From Beverwykella pulmonaria (lineage: Eukaryota; Ascomycota; Dothideomycetes; Pleosporales; Melanommataceae), in the NCBI GenBank assembly GCA_001599595.1, contig BCHH01000001.1:372001-436000 (forward strand): a stretch of DNA of 64,000 nucleotides. Reading direction: 5' to 3'. The notes beneath the pieces were generated by a model. It saw only the letters and a program-made list of their open reading frames with translations, was not told where the DNA came from and searched no databases. Within the stretch, counting starts at the first letter, position 1; every line of letters starts with the position of its first letter. The position numbers and the translations under genes are program-made. Positions 12,218 through 25,379 of this stretch are shown here, one piece after another.

Positions 12218-12517
12218 GTTGCTGGCGGTCACTTGTCGACAGCGAGGTGGCTACGGCTGGGCAGACACAGGCATGGGCGAACTTGGGTGGGCGAGAAGAG
12301 CGCGAGGCGAGTGGGAGCGGGAGAGCCGTCGTCTCCTACATGATGCCGTGTGGATATTTCTCCCTCGCGCCGCGCGGGTGTGACCATTTGGTGCCAAGGG
12401 CCAAGAAGCATGCCCTGCCGCCGGAAGGGAAGCGCCGAGGCTCCGGCGCCGTAACTTTTTCTGGAGGCGCATGGCAACGGGCAACACCCATCCCCGCCGC
12501 TGCACTCACTCACCGCC
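12218..12517. promoter_or_regulatory. Shared divergent promoter of PRMT5 and PRP43
   Basis: The two start codons lie 300 bases apart and face away from each other. The interval is GC-rich, has no TATA box that I can see, and contains repeated GCGCGAG/CGCGGGTG-type stretches typical of housekeeping promoters. The inference of shared control comes from spacing only. Confidence 0.55.
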
Positions 12518-14972
<2,455 letters not shown>

Positions 14973-15440
14973 AATTTATATTGTTCAAGCTAGAACTATA
15001 GCTCGAGAATTGGCATGTCATCCTACTCGGTTGTTAGTTGTCCCAGTCTTGCCGCAACAAGGAACTCGAGACACTCCGTGGCATCTACGAATCAGTGCGA
15101 CACGTGTTTGAGTAACTGGCGTTGAAATGGAGGTTTGGACAATGCTTGAAGCTGCAAAGGTAGAGAGGCTTTATTGAACAATGTGTATAGATTTCAGAAT
15201 TCATGTGTCTGCAATCCAGACAAACTAAAATCAATTCAAATTGCACCAATTGCCATACGCAACTTTGCCCACTCTAATCCAATCATTTTCGTTCACCCCA
15301 CCAAACTCTTGGCATCGGCATCCGGAATATACCTATCCGCCGACGACAACTTTTTTTTCTGAGAGCTCCAACTCCGGCTTCTGCTAACCACAATCCCAAT
15401 CACAGCCGCAATCGCGTCTCAATTCTCTCCACATCCCGTC
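14973..15440. other. Intergenic region
   Basis: 3' flank of PRP43 and promoter of the RPA43-like gene. The 150 bases before 15441 are C- and A-rich. No gene is evident. Confidence 0.45.
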
Positions 15441-16289
15441 ATGGCACCAATTTTCGAATCAGATGACTACTCCCTCCTCCACATGGAGCGCGTTACGCAA
15501 TACGTCTCTCTCCCACCCGCCTGCCTCTCGAACCCACTCCCCGCCGTCTGCGCATCGATATTTTCTCCCCTCCTGCTATCGTACTACCCGCCTGCACGCG
15601 GAATCGTGCTCGCATACGAGAACGTCGAGCTGAGCGAAGAGTCACCTACCCCTACCAATACTTCTTCGTCTGGGCATAAATCGAAGAAGCGGAAGTTTAT
15701 ACATCAACATCAACATCCCGAGTCAGATACCGAGGACGAAAGCGAGCAAGAGGGGAGTGGGGAGCCGAAGAGGTTGCTACTGAATATTCACAATGAGTAC
15801 TCCGCGCTGTTTCTCTGGGCCACGGCGAGTTTCCTCGTCTGGAGACCAAGGGTCGGGGAGTGGATTGCGGGGCGCGTGACACAGCAGGCGTCTACGCATC
15901 TCACACTCTCGCATCTGAATTCTTTTCCTATTAGCATTTTGCGGCAGCATTTGCCCGACGGCTGGTCCTGGGCTCCAAACCATAAGGCAGGGAAGGGCCG
16001 CGTGGGCGATGGCGGCGGAGGTGGAGCTGACGAGGGGTACTGGACCGATGGGGATGGGAACCAGGTTGAGCAAGTATTGAGAGTGCGGATTCGAGATTTC
16101 GAGGGGAGGATGGATGGGAAGGGGAGGGGGAGGGGTGGGTTGAAGATTGATGGCAGTTTGGTTAGTGAGGAGGTGGAGCGGAGCAGGGGCAAGGAGAGTG
16201 AGGGCGAGAGGAGGAAGAGGAGGGAGGAGAGAGTAAAGGGCCCAAAGGGGGCTTTAAAGAGAAGGGAGAAGGTGGTCCTTGGCACGTGA
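15441..16289 (+). CDS. RPA43: RNA polymerase I subunit Rpa43-like protein
   Basis: A single exon of 282 residues. The N-terminal tip domain includes SPLLLSYYPPARGIVLAYEN, the signature of Rpa43, which pairs with Rpa14 in the Pol I stalk and contacts Rrn3. It is followed by an acidic, His-rich insertion (KSKKRKFIHQHQHPESDTED), an OB-like segment (EYSALFLWATASFLVWRPRVGEW) and a long Lys/Arg/Glu-rich tail. The low-complexity linker and tail are longer than in yeast, as in other filamentous ascomycetes. Its place between PRP43 and IMP4 fits a ribosome-making neighbourhood. Confidence 0.85.
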   Translation: MAPIFESDDYSLLHMERVTQYVSLPPACLSNPLPAVCASIFSPLLLSYYPPARGIVLAYENVELSEESPTPTNTSSSGHKSKKRKFIHQHQHPESDTEDESEQEGSGEPKRLLLNIHNEYSALFLWATASFLVWRPRVGEWIAGRVTQQASTHLTLSHLNSFPISILRQHLPDGWSWAPNHKAGKGRVGDGGGGGADEGYWTDGDGNQVEQVLRVRIRDFEGRMDGKGRGRGGLKIDGSLVSEEVERSRGKESEGERRKRREERVKGPKGALKRREKVVLGT

Positions 16290-16712
16290 GGCTTGGCCTT
16301 GTTGCATAAGCGAATTCTGATTGGCCCATAGTGTCAGTTGTTTCGGACACCGGCCTGAGTGCTAAAGTAGAGCGCCTGATTTATGAGATAATTTTTGATT
16401 CGATTACTGCAGCGACGACTATCATACAATTTTTATGAGATAATTTCTGATTCTTGAAAGAGATACTTACTGTGTATGCCCTGTCCATGTTGGCTTTCCC
16501 GCGGGCTCGGGTTTCTCAAAGGTGTCGATCCTGACGACGTCATTCAGCAGCATTACCATCTCGGTGCCTGATGTTGTGGCCATGTATCTATTCTTGAAAG
16601 CATGGTAGCTACATAGGTTTCTGTATGCGTATATGGTTGAAAACCTTCCTCGCAACGACATTCACCAAAACAATTGATGACCCAGCATCGGCCTGCTCAG
16701 CCATCCACAACA
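16290..16712. other. Intergenic region
   Basis: No gene is seen. An 18-base block, tttatgagataatttytga, occurs twice (near 16380-16398 and 16434-16452) as a direct repeat. Confidence 0.45.
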
Positions 16713-18677
16713 ATGGGCGTGTCAAAATTCGATATCACTTCGCTGCCTCTCGAGATTCAGCAACAAATAGCAGAATGCGTCGAAGCAGCGCATCGACCCA
16801 GCCTTTTCGCCTTAAGTCTCGCAAGCAAGGCTTGCAATAGGGCAGCTGCCTTTGTCGTTTTTCGCGATATCAGCATTACGGTCCGTAATCCCGATGGACT
16901 GCAACAAGATGCCAACAGACTTGTCAAGACTCTGTCCCGCACAGATTTCGCACGACACGTCCAAAGCATCACTATTAAAGGGGCGCTACGCCTCGAGTCT
17001 ACCAAGAGGGCCATATATGATCCTGAGCACAGTTGGCTCAAACAAAGCGGCCTTTCCGAGATATTTGATCAGGAAGAATTAATGGACTACTCGCGCAACT
17101 ATGTAGTCTACGATGAAAGCGTCATTGAAGAATCTTCTAAAGAAGACATGGCATGGGCTCCAATTGTGAGCCTGCTTAAAGCAACAACTAGCCTAAAAGA
17201 CCTGATCTACAACTGCCAAACTCAATTTCCGCCAATTCTTCTCAAAGCCCTCCACCAGCAACATCCTCTTTGCAAGCTCCACCATCTCACATTCCACTTC
17301 CGCACACTACTATGGGGAACGCCTTATCCCTACGAAATGGAGCTCGCCACGTCTCCGTCCTTGCATAGGCTAAAAGCTACATGTGCATACCAAGATTCTG
17401 ATGGCGATTTTGACTACAACATGGACGCTATAATGGAGCTTGCCGCTGGGCTTGCTCCCAACCTACAGCACGTCACCGCATTGAGTCTTTACCCAAACCT
17501 CCCTTCGAGTCAACGCAGCATGCGGAAGCCAGCGTGGCAAGGCCTCCCAGGCTTTACTTCCGGAGCAAAGGGGTCCCTAAAATCACTGTCTTTGAAAGGA
17601 AGCTCAGCGTTGCACTCAATAGACCTGCTGCAGAGATGGGCCAAGCATACAGACTTTACTCAGCTAGAGCATCTTGTCCTCGGGGGCTCACACATAAAGC
17701 AATCTCGTGCGCTGAGTGGTGAGACAATGGACTGGATTGCCCAGCATTATTCATTTCCCAATCTCAAGACACTCGAGGTCTACCTTACACGTGACGACGT
17801 GTTCGACGCAAGACCCAACTACACTCAACACGCAGTATCCTTTTTCCATGCCATTAATCCTCTCGAGAAGCTCACCATCAATGGGGCAATAGATTCACAA
17901 ATCCTCGAAGCCGTCTTAAACTATCACGGTTCGACACTCCATAAGCTAAGCCTGAACCCCATCGAAGACCTACAAGTAATCGCCAACGGCCGCCAACGCA
18001 GCGAAATACCCCTCGAGTTCACACCCTCGCATATCCACCAAATCGCCATCCATTGCCCCCACCTCTCCGATCTCTCCCTTCCAATCATCCGCAACGCATC
18101 CCGCGCCTCCGAAACCGCGTGCTATAAAGCCCTGGCCCAGATCAAGCCTCTGCAAGCCCTGTTCCTCACACTCGAATGCACAAACTACCGCACCGATCGA
18201 GACCCAACATACGACCCTCAGTACGAGGGTGAAGATAACCAATTAGTATCATCCACCATAGACCGTCTTAAACGCGGCACGGTTAAACAAACACTGATAA
18301 ACAGCGCCGTAGACGAAACCTTGGCTCGCTCAATCTTCACGCTCATTAGCACCCACAAACGGGGTCGCCAGCTCGAGAGTCTGAAGCTATGGACCAATGG
18401 CGCAGGGAAATTCGCAACAACATCATATGGGAGCATTGACACTTTCGTTCGGAATTTGAGTCGCTCGTGGTTGATTGAACGGGCGCCCGGCCGTGAGGTC
18501 GAGGAGGAGGATTTTAGCGTTAGGGAGTTGGCGAGGCTTGGGAGGGAGAGTATAGAGATGCGTTTGGGGGGCAGAGTGAAAGGAGAGGTGGAGAAGATAT
18601 TTTGGGAGATTTGGCCTGAGAAGCAAGAGAAAGAGGATTGGTGGGATAGTTGGAAGGGGTTTAAGCTTGAGGAGTAG
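16713..18677 (+). CDS. F-box protein with leucine-rich C-terminal region
   Basis: A single exon from ATG at 16713 gives 654 residues; an in-frame ATG at 16677 would add twelve. An F-box-like motif is at the N-terminus (ITSLPLEIQQQIAECVEA followed by LASKACNRAAA), which would bind Skp1 in an SCF ubiquitin ligase. The remainder is a series of Leu-rich segments (for example LEHLVLGGSHIKQSRALSG and LEKLTINGAIDSQILEAVL) resembling degenerate LRRs that could bind substrate. The last 80 residues are acidic and basic with tryptophans. I recognise no specific orthologue and the target is unknown. Confidence 0.75.
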   Translation: MGVSKFDITSLPLEIQQQIAECVEAAHRPSLFALSLASKACNRAAAFVVFRDISITVRNPDGLQQDANRLVKTLSRTDFARHVQSITIKGALRLESTKRAIYDPEHSWLKQSGLSEIFDQEELMDYSRNYVVYDESVIEESSKEDMAWAPIVSLLKATTSLKDLIYNCQTQFPPILLKALHQQHPLCKLHHLTFHFRTLLWGTPYPYEMELATSPSLHRLKATCAYQDSDGDFDYNMDAIMELAAGLAPNLQHVTALSLYPNLPSSQRSMRKPAWQGLPGFTSGAKGSLKSLSLKGSSALHSIDLLQRWAKHTDFTQLEHLVLGGSHIKQSRALSGETMDWIAQHYSFPNLKTLEVYLTRDDVFDARPNYTQHAVSFFHAINPLEKLTINGAIDSQILEAVLNYHGSTLHKLSLNPIEDLQVIANGRQRSEIPLEFTPSHIHQIAIHCPHLSDLSLPIIRNASRASETACYKALAQIKPLQALFLTLECTNYRTDRDPTYDPQYEGEDNQLVSSTIDRLKRGTVKQTLINSAVDETLARSIFTLISTHKRGRQLESLKLWTNGAGKFATTSYGSIDTFVRNLSRSWLIERAPGREVEEEDFSVRELARLGRESIEMRLGGRVKGEVEKIFWEIWPEKQEKEDWWDSWKGFKLEE

Positions 18678-19348
18678 GGTTGGCGAGGATGATTATGACA
18701 TGTATGTTTTTTGACTGTAAGATATTTAGTGTATAGTTTTTTTTTTGGGCATGCTTTGAATTTATATCTGTATCTGTACCTTATTTCAAGGTGGCTGAGG
18801 GGCAGGGTGAGGGTGAAGATATTGAGGTTAACTGAATGGCGGACGGAGACTGGGGTTTATTATCTCGTCAGGGGCGATTTGAGAGGCAATGGCTCAACGA
18901 GGGCTGGCCAACCAGAGAGAGTCCGCGGACATTTGTGGGAGAAGGTATCAAATGCGGCACCGTCAGTTGAGCGACCTGCATCACCAACGGACGAAGGATG
19001 CAATATGTTGAGGCGAGAATCGTAAGGATTAGGAACGAGAAGGTTTGGGGTATATATCTAGCTATCTGTTTTTCCGAGATACCACCTATGAATACTCGTT
19101 AACAGCGGTCCGAAAAGCAAAGTATCAACCAAACAGCATGTCACGTTACATACTCTTCCAAGCCATTGCATGCCTGTATCTGAACTTTCTCCACTTCACT
19201 TCGCTGTCGTCCTACAATTGCTGTTACTCCTGCTACAAATGGTAATAGGCTCACTGAAGTGCCTCATCCATGGAAGACCATTCAATTCTGGCCATTTTCC
19301 TCTCTGCAGTGGCAGTTCTCCACATCTTGAAGCTAGGTTGCCAAAACA
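18678..19348. other. Intergenic region
   Basis: Convergent 3' ends of the F-box gene and IMP4. I see no gene or structured repeat. Confidence 0.45.
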
Positions 19349-20305
19349 TCATAGATAATCCTTTTTCCTCGCCGTCCTCGTATACTGATTGAGATGCCAC
19401 TCCACATCCCCATCCTTGTTATCCAGCGTACCCGCCCTGATCTCGAAGAGCCTCATCGACATCCGGGGACCAACCTCCGCAAGTCTGCCCTCATCGTCAG
19501 TAACTCTTTTCAACACCTAGTAAGTAAAAGGATCCACTTACTCCACAGCCTGATATCCCGTCTTCACAAAGACATGATGCCGCACCTCGACACTATCCTC
19601 GATATTCTTAAACGTAATAACGCGATTGCCGAGCTGTTTCGCGGTATTCGTAGACTGTTCCCGCGGTGGAAACAAATGCTTCAGTATCTGCACAACTCTC
19701 TTCCCCAGCGGCGTGGTAAACCCTTCGAAGATCAGATGCGGATAACTCTCGCTCACCGTCCCGCGCGACGCATTCGGAATATCCGCCCTCAGCACCACAT
19801 TATGCAGACTAAAACTCGCCGTCGGGCCATGCGGAAAATGCGACACTGTAAGCGCAGTCGGCGTCCCTCGATGTTCGTGCAACAATATAATATCCGAGAG
19901 TCCCGAACTCAGCGCGCTACTAACAAGATTCTGAAGAATAAGGTTCCCGCGGTTCAACCGTATGCTCGTTGGCAGCAACAATCTAATCTCCTTCGCAAAC
20001 GTGCCCAGCCGCGAACTCGGATCTCTTGAAGTTGTGACTAGCACCCGTGGGTCTACGACGCCACTCAACTGCGCGTATTCATCATCCAACCCCAACTCTT
20101 CCTCCACGGTGCGGTCCGCACGCGACTCGTCGTACTTATAGTCCTGGCGGAGAGCGACGTCGTTGGCAATGGTGGGATCGAGCGGCTTGCCGCTTGCGAG
20201 AGAGGATTTGAGCGCAGAGCGTTTGGATGCGAGTTCGGCTTGTTGGAGGGTGAGGGCTCGCCGGTAGAGGTAATCGCGCCGCTCGCGGGCTTGTTTGCGT
20301 ATCAT
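19349..20305 (-). CDS. IMP4: U3 snoRNP protein Imp4, Brix domain
   Basis: Two exons (19542-20305 and 19349-19484) give 299 residues, the normal length. Imp4 works with Imp3 and Mpp10 in the small-subunit processome, helping U3 snoRNA pair with pre-rRNA. The N-terminal basic helix ([20 protein letters not shown]) is diagnostic. The Brix core includes [56 protein letters not shown] and [20 protein letters not shown]. The second exon supplies the tail, with [19 protein letters not shown] and VEWHLNQY. The donor is GTAAGT and the acceptor GGGCAG. Confidence 0.95.
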
Positions 20306-21273
20306 TGCGACGGTTGCGAGGGGGTAGAGGATTGAGAGATGGGGAGGGGCGGCAGAGGTTGGAATGGGTTCGAAAAAGTCTGGACGCTTGGACCAAGAGT
20401 CTTATCGATAGCGTAGGGCTGAAGGTTCACTTGACTCTGGCTGCATCAATTGCACTTGTCATTTATACAAGCGTTCCATTTCTAATAATCTCTGGAAATT
20501 ATGCCCATTCGTCTTCCATAAGCCTGAATGTAGGTCCGACACTAGTATCACGTCGACTTCCCACTGCTTCATCCCCGACTGCTCCAAGTTCTTCATTATA
20601 GCCCTAGGTAACTCACACGCAATCAATCCGTCAATACGTTCGTTGATGCTCAAGTTTCATTCATTTCAAGCACTTTTGTTCTCATATAATAGCATTCCTT
20701 GATATGCTTAACACGATTTCATACTCTTGGTTGTTGTCACGTCGGCATGGTGGGCAGAATCCAAACTGATCTATTGACGAGAATAATCAAGCTGCAGGCT
20801 TGATTGACTATAGAGAAGGCTTTATGCACACGTGCGCTCAGGTGGATCGTCGATCCAGCTGAAAGGCTGAAAGGCTGAACGCTATATTCTCAGCCGTACC
20901 CTCAGCCGTACAGCTCAGCTCATGTAGATCCGTCACAGTTGTGATCTAGCCACTATTCTTTGTACTTTAGTGCTCTGCTCCAAGTCGTGAAAACAGAGAC
21001 CCAGTTGCTTGGTTGATAAGAAGACTGGCATAGGTCACGAGGTTCGGAGTATACAAACCATGCCACAAGCGTGCACTACACACCAAAAGCTGGCCAAGCC
21101 TTCACCGAATAGGCAAGCGCTACTCGAAGCTTAAATGGGCCTTATGCTCAGACTTCATTTATCTCCTATAAGTGTAAGAGTGAGAAATAGTTGGGTAAAT
21201 TCAAAAATTACAAAGGATGGGTATCAATACTCCTCATGTGCACCATATCGTACTCATCCTAGGCACCCCTAAC
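20306..21273. other. Intergenic region
   Basis: No gene is supported. The stretch contains the short repeat pair at 20858-20920 and otherwise looks like unstructured AT-balanced sequence. Confidence 0.45.
20858..20920. repeat. Short inverted clusters of GCTGA and TCAGC
   Basis: GCTGAAAG occurs twice in tandem (20858-20873), followed by GCTGAAC. TCAGCCGTACC and TCAGCCGTAC then follow (20890-20911). The second set is the inverse complement of the first core, so an imperfect hairpin is possible. Confidence 0.5.
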
Positions 21274-22756
21274 CTACGAAGTCGCTGGTCTGACACTCTG
21301 CGGATTATGAAAAACATCCTTCGGATCCACCTCCCTCTTAATCTTCATCAACCTGTCCAAATTACCCTCCCAATAAGCCTTCTGCCCGTTCTCACCCAAC
21401 GCCGGATCCACATACCCCGCGTACGCTCCCAAATTATGCCCTGGCAGCGCATCCGTAACCACCTTATTCAAACCGTTTAAAAAGTTCCTAATCTTGTTAT
21501 CTACGTGACCGAGGAGGTTCACTGCGTATGCTTGGTGGTAGAACAGTGCATTCCGATGTCCATAGGCAGTAGCATCGGGCGCAACATCGTTCGTAGCTCC
21601 GCCTGCAAGGTCCCAGATTACGAACCATAAGGGCGTGCCTTTGTCCGTTTTGTCAATGTATGTGAAGAGCTGGTCTACGGCGGCGTCAGAGATAAGATCA
21701 TCGGCTGTGTATGCCAATGATTTAGCATAAAAGTTAGTTGGAATTCCGCCGCCGATCTCTAGCGCGACGTCCTCGGCCCAATGGCTCACGACCCCCAGCC
21801 AGTCTTTGAGCACAATGACAGACTCGTCTTTGTTGGGGAGGCGGGAGGAGATGTTGAGGCTGTTGTACTCGCTCAGGGGCCCGAAAAAGGAGCCAGAGAT
21901 TATCACGCCGAGTTCAGTCAAAATGAACTGCGACGCAAATTTCCTAGACAGAAGCGGATCGGAGACGAGGGCTTGCCATTTCTTGAACGCGGTAGCTTTT
22001 GCGGCGCTGTTGCCGGCGGTTATGCTGTATGAGTATAGGACGGATTCTCCTGGCTCGGCCTCAGTCCTGACCTTGAACTCAGTGATGATTCCATATGAAG
22101 CGCCAGCGCCTTTGAGCGCAAAGAAGACGTCGCTGTTCTCTTTCTCCGAGGCACGGACAATGGATGAATTTGCCAGCACGACCTGAACTTCTTCAACGTG
22201 GTCGAGCGCGGTCCCCCACATTCGAGATGTGGGTCCGAGACCACCGATCGTCGCATGTCCTCCGATTCCAACCTGGGGGCAGGTGCCATGTGCCATTGCG
22301 CGATTACCGTTCTCATGTAGCCGTTTGGTGACATCTCGGAGGAGGGTTCCGCCGCCAATTGTGGCCTGCCAGGTCGACTTGTCCATAGAAAACTGCTGGA
22401 AGTTCTTGAGGTCTACTACGATAGCGCCGTTTACGCCTCCGATACCTGTGTATTGTCAGAACCTCCTCAATACCAGGCGAGGAGGAATATTTGGTACCAT
22501 AGTTCGCATATGAATGCCCTCCACATCGCGGCTGTACTTTGAGATTGTTGTCCGCTGCGCATTTCACGATCGCCGCGACATGATCGGCAGTTTGTGGATA
22601 TGTGACAGCAGCAGGCGTGATTTCAATGTCTAGGTTGTAAGGCTTGACATGGTTGAGTTGGTAGAGCGGCGTCTCTTTGAAGGCCAGGAGCTTCGTATTA
22701 CCACCAACGGCGGTAGTTAGACATTGCGAAACCGCCGTGCTCGGGACGTTGCCCAT
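21274..22756 (-). CDS. AA7-type FAD oligosaccharide oxidase-like protein (BBE family)
   Basis: Two exons (22498-22756 and 21274-22445) give 476 residues. Enzymes of this family oxidise the reducing end of oligosaccharides, or other alcohols, and make hydrogen peroxide. The FAD_binding_4 domain shows RCGGHSYANYG, whose His is the usual 8-alpha attachment site. GTCPQVGIGGHATIGGLG supplies the Cys for the second covalent flavin bond. The BBE domain closes with YWEGNLDRLMKIKREVDP. Unlike the secreted members, it starts MGNVPSTAV, with no signal peptide and a good N-myristoylation motif (Gly2, Ser6). The intron is GT-AG, 52 bases. The substrate cannot be told from sequence. Confidence 0.87.
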
Positions 22757-24920
22757 GTTGAGGCCCTTCTACTGATATAGCGAAGGAATCAATGAATGAA
22801 AAAGAAATGGTGCTCGAAAAGTGAAGGGAGAGGAGAGCAACGGAAATCAATGCTAAGTCTCATGACGAAGACCCTATGTATGTTTTACCTACCACCCAGC
22901 CAGTCGGTGCTAGTGTGTGTTGTTAATACGCCCCAACCGACTACCACAGCAGGGGGTTGCGAACGCCCCTCCAATGATGGAAGCTGCATCGTCACACAGC
23001 TCGCCAAATGAAATGAAAGCGCACGAAACTGTGAGGCGAAAACTAGGGAAATGTTTCTTGTCCTGTTACTCAAAGACAGGGATGCCGTGTGGCGAGTCGC
23101 AGGCTTGGTATTCACGGATGTTGCTGCTGCGACGTGTCTGAGTGGTCAGAAGGTAGGCGCTTTCATCAGGGTAAATTGCGGCATCGTAACGAATCCTTGT
23201 TTGCAAGCCCTGGGGTGAGGACTGCGAGGTCACGGAGATGGATGCTGTGGCGCAGGATGAGGGGGACGATGCGAGATGATGTTACCTTCCTGAATCTTGA
23301 GGGGAGAGGATGAAGGATGGATGCAGGATGTAATTACTAAGAAGCCTTCCGTTTTGGGAAAGGCCATGTGTCCCACAGCTTCAACAAGGGTCTATCATGA
23401 CTTTGGACAGCACATACAACCTTGAATGCTATCTAGTCTCCTCCTTTGCTCTTTGTTTCATGTTCACGGCTCTGCTAGTGAATGGCAAAATTCACATTAT
23501 GACGACTGTTCATCTGAGAGTGTTTGCAAAGCTTGTTCAACGCGATTCTGAATTCTTTCTGTTTAATCGAATTGTATAGGCTTGCTTGATCAATTGATTA
23601 CAAGTTGCATACTCTTACTCATAGTCTTGGCCAAAAAAAGCCAGAAAGATTTCAACTTTAGCAGAGTCTCCTCTTCCTTACCAACGACCTGTACTCTCCC
23701 TTGCGACCCAAGAGCAGGAAGATCAGTTGTAAGCAGGGTGGCGATGAGGGGTATAATGACGTGCATGGTGTGTGTATGTAGGTATGTATGTAATGTACAG
23801 CGGACATATATATGGTGCACGGACTGATCAGTTAGTAACATATCCACATGGCCGGTAGCTGTGTCCTGGGCTTACATAAGTCTTTATATCTTCGTGTCCC
23901 ACCAGATTCGAATCTCTGTACCCAGTTTTTCTAATAGCATCATGAAACATCTTTCATGCAGAATACCCACCAACTGTCCAAATTACTATGGCTAAACTCA
24001 ACCTCGTCTCTGCCATGTTTCAACTCCCACAAAAGAATGAAACGAAAGGCCGCAGAGCTCACAGACAAGTTGGTCAATTTGCACCACCTGTGGGTGGGCG
24101 TTGACGATCAAAAAGTGGCATTCATAGAGGATGAGTGTCATCGTTTGCATTTTATGACAACGTAGGGGAACGTGATGCGGAACGGGAAGCTGCTGGTTGG
24201 AAGGTGATGAGTATGGAGGATGTAAAGCATTGCCATACCGTGTTGTTTGGGAGGGTGGAGGAAGAGGGAAATGGAAGGCTAGCGACGGAGACGAGCGACG
24301 GAGGCGCATTCTTGGTAAATGAGGTGTGCGCGGTATGGGTTTGGAAGGAGGATTTGCCGAATGATAGTGAGTTGGAGGAGGTTTGTTGATGGTAGGGGAA
24401 TGGAAAATTGTGTAAGTTTTGACTCTTGAGACGTTGGAAGTTATCGGTGGAGGCGCAATCTCATGAATGAAAATAGAACGAATAGTATAGTTTTAGAGTT
24501 TCGGATTACGAGATTGATTGTTAGTGATGTGAGCTTGCTTGGGATGTTGACCCGGTGAGTACTGGAAAGACTTTCGTTCCAGCAGTGTCTCTACGGTAGT
24601 CCGGTGCTTTTATCTTTCCCTTCGAGAGAACCTTCCTTTCCAGTCCAAATCTGAAGTTCAAGTTAATGTTCGGCTCTTTAGAACTTCCGAGGCCCACCAC
24701 ACTCAGCCTTTGTACTTAAATAATGAAAAGATACAGACAGACATAAGAAAGTAACAGAGTACTGACAGAGCGGAGACAAAAAGCACAAGGTTTCTGAAGA
24801 CAAAGGAAATCTCAACTTGGTTACAAAATCACAAAAAATATCAAAAGATACTGCCCAAACGCCGCTTCAATTGCCCCCCCTCCCCCCAATACCCCCTCCC
24901 TTTCAAAATCCTACTCAGGG
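22757..24920. other. Gene-poor region of about 2.2 kb
   Basis: I see no recognisable gene. It has a weak tRNA-like patch near 23136, a TGTATG-rich tract at about 23770-23810 and one uncertain ORF (24135-24389, listed separately). C-runs near 24870-24900 are the 3' flank of the next minus-strand gene. Confidence 0.45.
24135..24389 (+). CDS. Uncertain 84-codon ORF
   Basis: An open frame of 84 codons starts at a GTG directly after an upstream TGA, so any real gene would need an upstream exon. A candidate is the short frame at about 24037-24160 that contains KRKAAELTDKLVNLHHLWV. The product is hydrophilic (YDNVGERDAEREAAGWKVM, then CAVWVWKEDLPNDSELEEV). No family is recognised. It may be a chance ORF or a remnant. 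Confidence 0.2.
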   Translation: MSSFAFYDNVGERDAEREAAGWKVMSMEDVKHCHTVLFGRVEEEGNGRLATETSDGGAFLVNEVCAVWVWKEDLPNDSELEEVC

Positions 24921-25379
24921 CTACTCTTCATTTTCCTCCTCTTTCTCCCTCTTCTTCTCTTCATCCCGCTCAAACTGCCTCGCAATCCTCTCCTCTAACT
25001 TCCTCTTCTTTTCCAAATCCCTCTCCCTTGCCACCTTCTCCTTCCTCTCCAACCTCCCTGCTCTCCACCCCCTCACTATCCACGGCACCGCCGCAACAAT
25101 CTTCCACGAACTCTTAACCCCTTCCTTCGCGTGTTGAGCAGACTGCCTGAAATGTGATTTCGCGTCTGCACGATGCTGGGCTGCACCCGCAGAACGCTTT
25201 TTGGCTTTGTAGGACTGCTCGGCGCGCTGCGCCGCCTGATATCTCGCGGATGCGGTGCGTCGGTCGGTCGTGAGGAGGAGCTCGGTGCCAGAGGTACCAG
25301 GGCGTTGGGGAGAGGATGTGGGGATGGGCGAGCCCTCACGGGATTCACGGGAGACCATGCTGATTGGCTTTTTGGCCAT
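24921..25379 (-). CDS. Small conserved-looking fungal protein with coiled-coil tail
   Basis: A single exon of 152 residues. The N-terminal third is Ser/Thr/Pro-rich and disordered (SREGSPIPTSSPQRPGTSG). The middle is basic and helical (SHFRQSAQHAKEGVKSSWKI) with a short hydrophobic stretch (VAAVPWIVRGW). The last 50 residues are almost all Lys, Arg and Glu, a charged single helix or coiled coil. I have seen similar short proteins annotated as hypothetical in filamentous ascomycetes but know no function. The ATG at 25379 is the first in frame. Confidence 0.55.
   Translation of the reverse strand: MAKKPISMVSRESREGSPIPTSSPQRPGTSGTELLLTTDRRTASARYQAAQRAEQSYKAKKRSAGAAQHRADAKSHFRQSAQHAKEGVKSSWKIVAAVPWIVRGWRAGRLERKEKVARERDLEKKRKLEERIARQFERDEEKKREKEEENEE

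Noticed and set aside
15788..16285. Long minus-strand ORF opposite RPA43
   Set aside because: Pro/Ser/Leu-rich antisense of a Lys/Glu/Gly-rich tail; no family resemblance.
23130..23215. tRNA-like patch (GTCTGAGTGGTCAGAAGG with GTAACGAATCC downstream)
   Set aside because: The A-box-like start is fair but the B box matches only 8 of 11 bases and I could not fold a proper acceptor stem.
22757..24134. Several short ORFs of 60-85 codons
   Set aside because: No start context, splice partners, codon bias or family resemblance.
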